From Argopecten irradians (taxonomy: Eukaryota; Mollusca; Bivalvia; Pectinida; Pectinidae): a DNA stretch of 64,000 bases. Numbering within the stretch: position 1 is the stretch's first letter; each line of letters begins with the position of its first letter. Below are positions 57,196 to 64,000 of the stretch, in pieces. Below the pieces are notes generated by a model. It was not told where the DNA came from. It saw nothing but the letters and a program-made list of their open reading frames with translations, and searched no databases. Location: NCBI RefSeq assembly GCF_041381155.1, contig NC_091144.1:372001-436000 (forward strand), in the 5' to 3' direction. Made by a program: the position numbers and the translations under genes.

Positions 57196-57794
57196 TTATA
57201 TTCTAAGTGTTTCGTCACTATATGAATCAATCAACTGACAAAAACAAACATTTGCCTATGAAAACACTATGAATACACTATGAATACAACGATTCTCGTG
57301 CAGCGATCAGCTGATTTCAAACATTACGCCAGTTTCATATCAATAAAAAATAGTCCCAAAAATATTTTAATGTATAATCTTTAATGTTGTGTTTCTTGAT
57401 GTAGAATCAACTAAGGTTTACTGTAATAAGTCAATCAAAACTTATTTTAGCTTGATTATCGTTTGTCATTTGCAAAAAAAAGGTCGACCGGAAGGCGGAA
57501 GCTTGAAAACGCGACGTTGTGGAACGACATTGTCATCCAGCTGTTCCATTAATCTAGTTTCTCGTCGTATATAGGTGTCATAATATTAAATATGATATAA
57601 TAACCTTTCAATGATTTTTATTTTCATAAATTATTATAATGTAAATATATGGATTGAATGTCGCAGCGGCTATGAATAGCAGAAGCTATCGACATATCTT
57701 CCGAGGAGCGCTAACGCGCTCCACAGGATATATAGATAGCTTCTGCTATTCATAGCCACTATGAAAATTAGAAAAATACATTTAATCCCTATAT
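57196..57794. other. Spacer between CRE arrays, includes a hairpin
   Basis: AT-rich. The only structure seen is the near-perfect inverted repeat at 57,667-57,758. Confidence 0.5.
57667..57758. repeat. Near-perfect 92-nt hairpin
   Basis: The left arm cggctatgaatagcagaagc+tatc ... gaggagcgc pairs with the right arm gcgctcc ... gatagcttctgctattcata+gcc. Arms are about 43 nt with a few mismatches and a 4-nt loop (taac). It could be a foldback element or a hairpin RNA. Confidence 0.8.
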
Positions 57795-58130
57795 AACTTA
57801 CCAAACTGATGACGTCAAAACACTGTATCTACCACTGTTAACGACGTCATAAACCTGCAACTATCCTTACTGATGACGTCACAACATTCCAACTACCGCT
57901 GATGACGACGTAACAACTCTACAACTACCCTTACTGATGACGTCACAACACTACAACTACCACTGATAACGACGTTTTAGCTCTACAGCTACCCGTACTG
58001 ATGACGTCACACCAACATTCCAATTACCGCTGATAACGACATGATAACTCTACAACTACCCTTACTGATGACGTCACAACACTAAACTACCTTTATCGGT
58101 GACGTAATAATACCTTCGGTGATGACCTAT
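57795..58130 (+). repeat. Second block of the 64-bp CRE repeat, about five units
   Basis: Same dimer as at 56,226-57,195, more diverged, with about five TGACGTCA sites. It ends in degenerate half-units (cggtgacgtaataa, cggtgatgacc). Confidence 0.85.
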
Positions 58131-58581
58131 TTTTTATCCTTATATGAGATTGGGATAGTATGTGAGCTGTATGCAATCTGCTTTCCGATATACACGATAG
58201 TGAAGACTGAATAAATGGCTTATGTCCACCCAGGACTGTACTGCAGTGAATATTTAGTTAGAACTAGAAGACGGCTGTGATTTCCAAAGCTATACATTAT
58301 GTATGTTCTTTGGGCCTCAATTTACAATTCTACTAGTAAACATGTGGTTTAAATACTAACATGACTAACATTGATTTGTACACATAATGATGTTTATAGA
58401 ATTCAATGAGAATGAGACTTATGTTTGACGGAATGATTTACAGACTGTTCTGAAGAACATGTAATGCTTATTAGCTCGAATGTAAATTAAGTTCCATTAA
58501 ATCACATCTTTATCAGTTTTCATGAGAAATCTATGTCACCATAATTTCAAACTTCAAATTCAATGTCGATTAGAGGTTGGG

Positions 58582-58614
<33 letters not shown>

Positions 58615-59716
58615 TTATAGTATTCATACAAATTAACAATTTTTGGCGATATATTGTTTTATCATGCATGGGCGTGTGATTATTTACATAATTTCAGAGA
58701 ATTTGATCGATTTAAGAATAACAAATAAACCCTGTAATCAGATGTCTACAGGTTTAACGACTGTTAATTAAGAGGTGAGCTATTTATGTAAATAAAGTAA
58801 ATTTCTATTGATTTCTTGTACTGTTTGTCCTATCCATCGCTAATAAAAATGACGTTTTTTGCTTCATAACTAAACAGACTTTTTTTAGATATTCAGATGG
58901 GTCGACATCGACTAAACACGTATAGCGTACGTTTTTTAACGACTAATATGTACACGAACAAATTTGGATGCAATGTTTTAGTTTAATAAATTAAGCATTG
59001 ATGTCAATATTTGTAATTGCATATGTGACAGAAATTCTGTTTTGAAACTGGATGAATCCGTTAAATTTGCAAGCAAAATAATAATAATCCTATGAAGTTA
59101 GCAAAAAGCGAAATCAATGTTTGCAAATATTCAGATAAGTTGACAAAATAAAATACGTTTAAGCGTACGAGTTTTATTCTCCAATGGGTTTGTTCACTAC
59201 GTCGATGTCTCCTTTACGTAAACAAACAAGGATTTTTTCTTCATAGAGTTATGAAGAATAAAAATGGCTAATCATAAAAACTGGTTTAGTAAGAAAACAA
59301 AGAAAACAATAATTATTAAATAATAAAGTCAGTCAGGTTCGGGTTTCCTCTGTTATTGTTTAATGTATAAAAGATAACTCGTAACCACAGAAGTCACATA
59401 TTTCGTCTTTACATATCACAGAGTTACATCCCTTGTGGGTAGGTTTCCATGGTGATGTCATTATTTTGGGAGCCAAGTTCACGTCGTTTTCTCTGATAAG
59501 AAACCTGTGACGTTACGCTCGCTAATAAATGACGTTACAATTAGTACCTACCCGTTAAGTCATATAACTCTAGATCTGTGATATGCAAATGCATAAGACA
59601 CAGTCTACTCAAGTATAAAAATAAAATGATTGTAAATCTCATATCAAATCGCTATTGAAACTTAACAATAAATTAGTCAACATAAACAACAATTTGGCCT
59701 AAAAATCGTTTTCTAG
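58131..59716. other. Intergenic between Vax and spondin-2, no gene recognised
   Basis: AT-rich, with a T-run of nearly 30 near 58,580-58,608. The two genes converge here. Confidence 0.5.
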
Positions 59717-59931
59717 TCAACCAGATCGTTTAAATAGATAGTCGAAATGTCCCCATTTACACTTGCGCATGCTCCCACACGTGTTCTGTTCTGTTAACCT
59801 TGGACATCCGTATCCTCCGTTTACAGGAGAGTGAACAACGTCACGTGATCGTGTTTCAACTCCAAATCCGCATGTTTTTGAGCATGTTGACCAATCACTC
59901 CATTCTGATACTACACAATCTCGTGGTTTAC
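59717..59931 (-). CDS. SPON2: Spondin-2 (mindin)-like, last exon with thrombospondin type 1 repeat
   Basis: Begins with GKPRDCVVSEWSDWSTCSKT and continues with a complete TSP1 repeat: WxxW (WSDW), CSKTCG, GVETRSRDV and six cysteines ending MRKCKW. Then a short tail (GHFDYLFKRSG) and TGA at 59719-59717. Acceptor (tcgttatag) ends at 59932; the leading GT completes the Gly codon begun by the previous exon. One TSP1 repeat after a spondin domain is the layout of spondin-2, whereas F-spondin has a reeler domain and six repeats. Expected to be secreted to the extracellular matrix. Confidence 0.93.
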
Positions 59932-60348
59932 CTATAACGAACAAAATGTCTGGGTAGAGCCACGTACTTAAAAATACAAGGTAAAAACCAACGCCATTGA
60001 AAATTAACTCTGTTGCAATATTTTCTACAATTCTGATCATTCAATATAATAATATAAGGCCCCAAAAAATGTCTGTTTTAGGGTTACATTGGCAAACAAA
60101 TGGGGTCGGTAGGTCGGTAGGATTTTTTTTAAGTGTCGTTCACTCTAAAATAATGGCCAGAACCGTAGTCTAAGATCGATTTCCCGACTTCTTGATTTTT
60201 TTTCGTAGGAAAGTGGGAAAAAAATAGGGTCGAGGTTCAAAAATTAGGTCGGTCGAGTAACTCTAAACAGACATTTTTTTTTTTTTTGGCCCAATTAAAA
60301 AAAAAACAAAAAAAAAAACATTGTATTTTCATAATTGTATATGTTTAC
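59932..60348 (-). other. Spondin-2 intron with TIR element
   Basis: Donor gtaaac at 60348, acceptor at 59933-59932. It is occupied mostly by the TIR element at 60,058-60,292. Confidence 0.8.
60058..60292. mobile_element. Short TIR element, copy 2 (related to 11,495-11,715)
   Basis: Ends GGCCCCAAAAAATGTCTG (left) and CAGACAT, a T-run and GGCCC (right), inverted. The interior shares blocks with the copy in the HPDL intron. About 235 bp, non-coding. Confidence 0.8.
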
Positions 60349-60805
60349 CATTGTCTTCTACGTCATGTCCGGCGCCAGTAGATCCAGATATTGCAGTTAG
60401 TCCACCAATATTCAAATCATCGTCGGGATAATCTTCATCATCTTCCGGATTAAATATCACGACGTTTGGTCCCGTTGGATGTGAATCCAGTTTCCGGCCT
60501 CTTCGTCTGTATTCGGCAACTTCTGTTATCACAATATGACCTATCCGTGGTAGTGTTTCCTGTTCCGGGTAATAGAAGGAGCCAGCGGGATGGTTGGGTT
60601 GTGTGTTGGTAATCTCACGGATAGGTACGACAGGAATGTTCGGCCAGTTCGGTGATGTATATGTCAGTCCTTGGTCAGTGCCCGCGTCAAGGGGCACAAG
60701 ATCAACTTCTATTTGCTTTCTCCACCGTCCATTACGACATAGGTCAAGGGAGGCAACTCCAACAAACCAGTCTGGACTGGGGACAATTTTCACAAGGAAC
60801 GACAT
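60349..60805 (-). CDS. SPON2: Spondin-2 (mindin)-like, spondin-domain exon
   Basis: Encodes FLVKIVPSPDWFVGVASLDL and continues CRNGRWRKQIEVDLVPLDAG, TDQGLTYTSPNWPNIP, then HPAGSFYYP and LPRIGHIVI. These match the second half of the spondin_N domain almost motif by motif (human SPON2 has IVPSPDWFVGVDSLDLC, DAGTDSGFTFSSPNF, HPANSFYYP, LPPIA). After it comes an acidic linker (NPEDDEDYPDDDLN) before the TSP1 exon. The exon starts at 60805 after acceptor tgattgcag in phase 0 and ends with one base (donor gtaaac). The Met at its start is internal, not the initiator. Confidence 0.95.
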
Positions 60806-60968
60806 CTGCAATCAATAATTGTTTGTCTCTTAAACATTGTTCAAAGTGGTTATTTAAAATGTAAGTAAGTCAGGATCTTTTGTGAACAATGACTAATAGA
60901 GAAAGGGGTGATATTGTCATATTGGTTCTGTATAAGGTTTTATTCAATTCTGTTTCACAATCGTTTAC

Positions 60969-61180
60969 CTTCGTGTGTTGTCCGTCTGCCAGAAAGCGGA
61001 CTGCGGATCGCCCCATCCCACTTTCTATAGGAGCTGCGGTGAACGAGTCGAAGATCCCCCTGTACGCCTGCGCGTCCTGGTCCAGCGCGGATGAATCTGC
61101 ATCCTCAGCAAAAGCCTTAACGGCGTCAGTAGCGTTTTCACCTAGCGTCCATAATTGGTACGTGTTGTCATGGGAACGAC
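60969..61180 (-). CDS. SPON2: Spondin-2 (mindin)-like, upstream spondin-domain exon
   Basis: Reads RSHDNTYQLWTLGENATDAV, then KAFAEDADSSALDQDAQAYR and GIFDSFTAAPIESGMGRSAV. This is the helical middle of the spondin_N domain (human: [39 protein letters not shown]). Acceptor ttttttacag ends at 61181; donor gtaaac follows 60969, phase 0. It begins with two bases of a split codon, so at least one more exon (signal peptide and first strands of the domain) must lie further 5', beyond 61,181. I could not find it before 64,000. Confidence 0.93.
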
Positions 61181-61740
61181 CTGTAAAAAATGTTATGCTT
61201 TAGGAATAGTTTATTCGCTGCAGCACGCTTTGTTATGTCACAAACGCATTTGTGATGACAAATAAATAAATCATTCTGGTATATATTTGGGAACATTTAA
61301 TTTTTTCTCTCTTTTTCTTTATTCGTGGGCTTGAAAATCAGGGCATGAAAATCAGGGCACACGTAATAGAACATTTTGCAAGTTATACAGTCCAAATTGA
61401 TCCGTCGGGCTATCATTGCCGTGTATGGTACATTATGTAGTTTTGAGTGTAATAAAGGTGTGTGTTTGTGACTGTTATATATCAACCGTTTAATTGAATT
61501 ATGAGTAGGTGGGACGTTAATGATTAGAGCCTATCCGTGTTTGATAGTACAATAATTATCAGTGAGAATTAGGAAGCGTCCAAGGTTAGGGCGGGCGAGA
61601 TAAGGATGGCTGTTAGCCAGAATAGTAATAATCCTTTCCTGAACCTTATTTACATACAGTCGATGGTTAGTTAAATTTAAATCGTATTAGAATTAACGAA
61701 GTTATTGTTGTAAAGACTAAAGTTATGTCTAACTGACGGT
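61181..61740. other. Spondin-2 intron sequence, no feature
   Basis: Presumed intron of the spondin gene, since the 5' exon is missing. A short run near 61,560-61,620 is GC-richer but non-coding. Confidence 0.5.
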
Positions 61741-62715
61741 AGCCGACACCTCGCGGGGGGTCTGATGATGACAGTACGTACAGACACGAGTGTTGATGTG
61801 TACTAACTGGTATACACGTAATGTGCCTACACCTCGCGGTGGTCGTCTGATGATGACAGTACGTACAGATACACGTGTTAATGTGTACTAGCTGGTATAC
61901 ACATCATGAGCTAACACTTTGTGGGGGGTCTGATGATGGTATACGTACAGATACACGTTTTAATGTGTACTAGCTGGTATACACGTAATGTGCCAACACC
62001 TCGCGGAGGGTCTGATGATGGTATACGTACAGACACGAGTGTTAATGTGTACTAGCTGGTATACACGTAATGTGCCAACACCTCGCGGGGGGTCTGATGA
62101 TGGTATACGTACAGACACGAGTGTTAATGTGTACTAGCTGGTATACACGTAATGTGCCAACACCTCGCGGGGGGTCTGATGATGGTATACGTACAGACAC
62201 GAGTGTTAATGTGTACTAGCTGGTATACACGTAATGTGCCAACACCTCGCGGGGGGTCTGATGATGGTATACGTACAGACACGAGTGTTAATGTGTACTA
62301 GCTGGTATACACGTAAAGTGCCAACACCTCGCGGGGGGTCTGATGATGGTATACGTACAGACACGAGTGTTAATGTGTACTAGCTGGTATACACGTAATG
62401 TGCCAACACCTCGCGGGGGGTCTGATGATGGTATACGTACAGACACGAGTGTTAATGTGTACTAGCTGGTATACACGTAATGTGCCAACACCTCGCGGGG
62501 GGTCTGATGATGGTATACGTACAGACACGAGTGTTAATGTGTACTAGCTGGTATACACGTAAAGTGCCAACACCTCGCGGGGGGTCTGATGATGGTATAC
62601 GTACAGAAACGAGTGTTAATGTGTACTAGCTGGTATACACGTAATGTGCCAACACCTCGCGGGGGGTCTGATGATGGTATACGTACAGACACGAGTGTTA
62701 ATGTGTACTAGTAAA
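61741..62715. repeat. 82-bp minisatellite, about 12 units
   Basis: Unit acacctcgcggggggtctga, tgatggtatacgtacagaca, cgagtgttaatgtgtactag, ctggtatacacgtaatgtgc, ca (82 bp). Inner units are almost identical; the first two are diverged (tgatgacagtacgtacag). It lies in the presumed large intron of the spondin gene. Confidence 0.95.
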
Positions 62716-63010
62716 CGTGATGAAATCACCCCACGCGCTCTCTCAAATCCTGATTGAACAAAGCTGGCCAAACGTAATCAACGCAAAACATTTAGGCATA
62801 AAACAAATTTTAAGTTTTAATAATTCAATTTTGCCTGTTACGAGCATTTTCATTGGCTTAAAAATTTACTTTATCAGCCCATAAAGGAAAAAAATGGCGT
62901 CGCCGTTTGTAACGTTGCTTCTGATTGGCAGAGATGACGGCGTAATGATTTCATAGACAAAAGAGTCCCAAAATGTATTTTGAATATTGAAGAGATTATC
63001 TTTAGCAAAT
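62716..63010. other. No gene recognised
   Basis: Just under 300 bp of AT-rich sequence between the minisatellite and a long hairpin, with one GC-richer patch (62,890-62,950). Confidence 0.4.
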
Positions 63011-63180
63011 TGAATTATAAGGATAAATTTGAATATATTTTTTATGTTATGGAGATATAACACAAAAATCTGAATGTGCTCTCATCATAAACCGCTTCTC
63101 GGTTTATTTAGAGTACACTCAGATTTTTGTGTAATATCTCCATAACATAAAAAAAATCTATTCAAGTTAATCCTTAAATA
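63011..63180. repeat. 170-bp inverted repeat with a nested central hairpin
   Basis: Arms of about 68 nt (tttttatgttatggagatat+aacacaaaaatctga and tcagatttttgtgtaatatc+tccataacataaaaa) surround a centre ataaaccg-cttct-cggtttat that is itself a hairpin. The whole could extrude as a cruciform. Foldback/MITE-like. Confidence 0.8.
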
Positions 63181-64000
63181 AAGCATAATTAAAGTCATAA
63201 TATATAGTATATGTTATATAATATTCAATGTCAATGAATTGATTATAGGAAGACTTCGCTAGATAATTATATAAAAATGTTTTTATGTAATGTAATAACA
63301 CTGATTATACATCTCGAAACATACGTGCATCACAGGGATCTGAGAATTAGTGACAGATTATATAAGTGTATATTATATATTAAAGTCCTGAAAGGACCGT
63401 AACAACTTTTCATACCAGCCAGCCAATGAGATTACAGGGGTCGGGGGCCTCGCTCATCGTAATGCCTAGGAAAATGCCACCATGAATTTCCAGAGCGCGA
63501 TTGAGGACACCTGCGTGTCATTTTTTAAGAAACGGGGCTGCTATCGTTTTAGTGATGGCACTTTGTATAGTTGTGTAGGATGATTTTGAAAGGAAAAGAG
63601 GTAGCCATTTTTATCAAGACGTGCTAGAGATGTGAATTTTGGGTGGTAAAGCTAGCTAATACGTGGGGTAGAAGTTTTGTGTCGGGGAGCTTTCCACCCT
63701 TTAGTATTACATCTACGAATAGTGTACAGTGAAGAATAGGAATTTTACCATTTTTTTTTATCTAGACCCCTAAAATGTCTAAACATAGTCAATTGGCGCT
63801 CTGGTGGGTCCATTATTATATAAACTGTAACTAATTTTCAGGTGTGGCGTGAATGTGTTTGTATTTTGATATTTTAATGTTAAATGTTTCATAGACTGTA
63901 TCATACTACGTAGTATATGAATCTTGATCTTTTAAATTCGAACTCCAGATATTTTAAAACTTGACATATTAAACCTAACCTATGCAGACTCGTGGCTATC
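63181..64000. other. No gene recognised
   Basis: A somewhat GC-richer stretch (63,410-63,560) was read in all frames for the missing spondin exon without success. Confidence 0.4.

Overview
The window is eukaryotic, AT-rich and intron-bearing, most likely from a bivalve mollusc or another lophotrochozoan. The evidence is spliced genes with GT-AG introns, animal-type proteins (a GIMAP GTPase, HPDL, a Vax homeobox protein, spondin-2), animal Ty3/gypsy and LINE remnants, and interspersed repeats of the kind I associate with bivalve genomes. No species can be named from the sequence alone. Much of the window is repetitive. Seven or more tandem-repeat families with units of about 22, 32/64, 50, 54, 70, 71 and 82 bp fill over 14 kb.

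Layout. At 0-5.2 kb there is a decayed LINE reverse transcriptase (minus strand) and a non-coding LTR element with a matching 5-bp target duplication. At 5.4-6.3 kb is a GIMAP/AIG1-type GTPase exon (plus). From 7.5 to 12.2 kb there are interspersed repeats. From 10.8 to 13.9 kb lie four exons of the C-terminal half of an HPDL-like dioxygenase (minus); the last one carries a one-base frame break and ends inside a 71-bp minisatellite. From 15.2 to about 19.1 kb is a decayed Ty3/gypsy element. From 21.0 to 28.5 kb is a young LTR retrotransposon with near-identical LTRs and the order Gag-protease-integrase-RT-RNase H. That copia-like order inside a Ty3/gypsy element is the hallmark of the Gmr1-like clade. 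Its 5' LTR is interrupted by a foldback element. From 30 to 31 kb lie LINE RNase H debris and an interspersed repeat, then about 97 copies of a 50-bp minisatellite up to 36.1 kb.

The right half holds a complete three-exon Vax (ventral anterior homeobox) gene on the plus strand (41,967-54,970). Its first intron is 12.3 kb and contains about 126 near-identical 54-bp repeats ending 182 bp before the homeobox exon. Its stop codon lies in the first unit of a repeat family carrying TGACGTCA (CRE) palindromes, and that family recurs over the next 3 kb. Tail-to-tail with it, on the minus strand, are three exons of a spondin-2 (mindin)-like secreted protein (59,717-61,180). The 5' exons of that gene lie beyond an 82-bp minisatellite, probably outside the window.

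The host genes form no operon or pathway; they are independent animal genes. The most distinctive points are the Gmr1-like element, the splice-acceptor-like satellite in the Vax intron, the CRE-bearing satellite downstream of Vax, and the fact that two unrelated genes (HPDL and Vax) both have their stop codon inside a minisatellite. Four frame breaks (three in the retrotransposon, one in HPDL) are all one- or two-base length changes in short runs, so residual assembly errors must be excluded before calling them pseudogenes.
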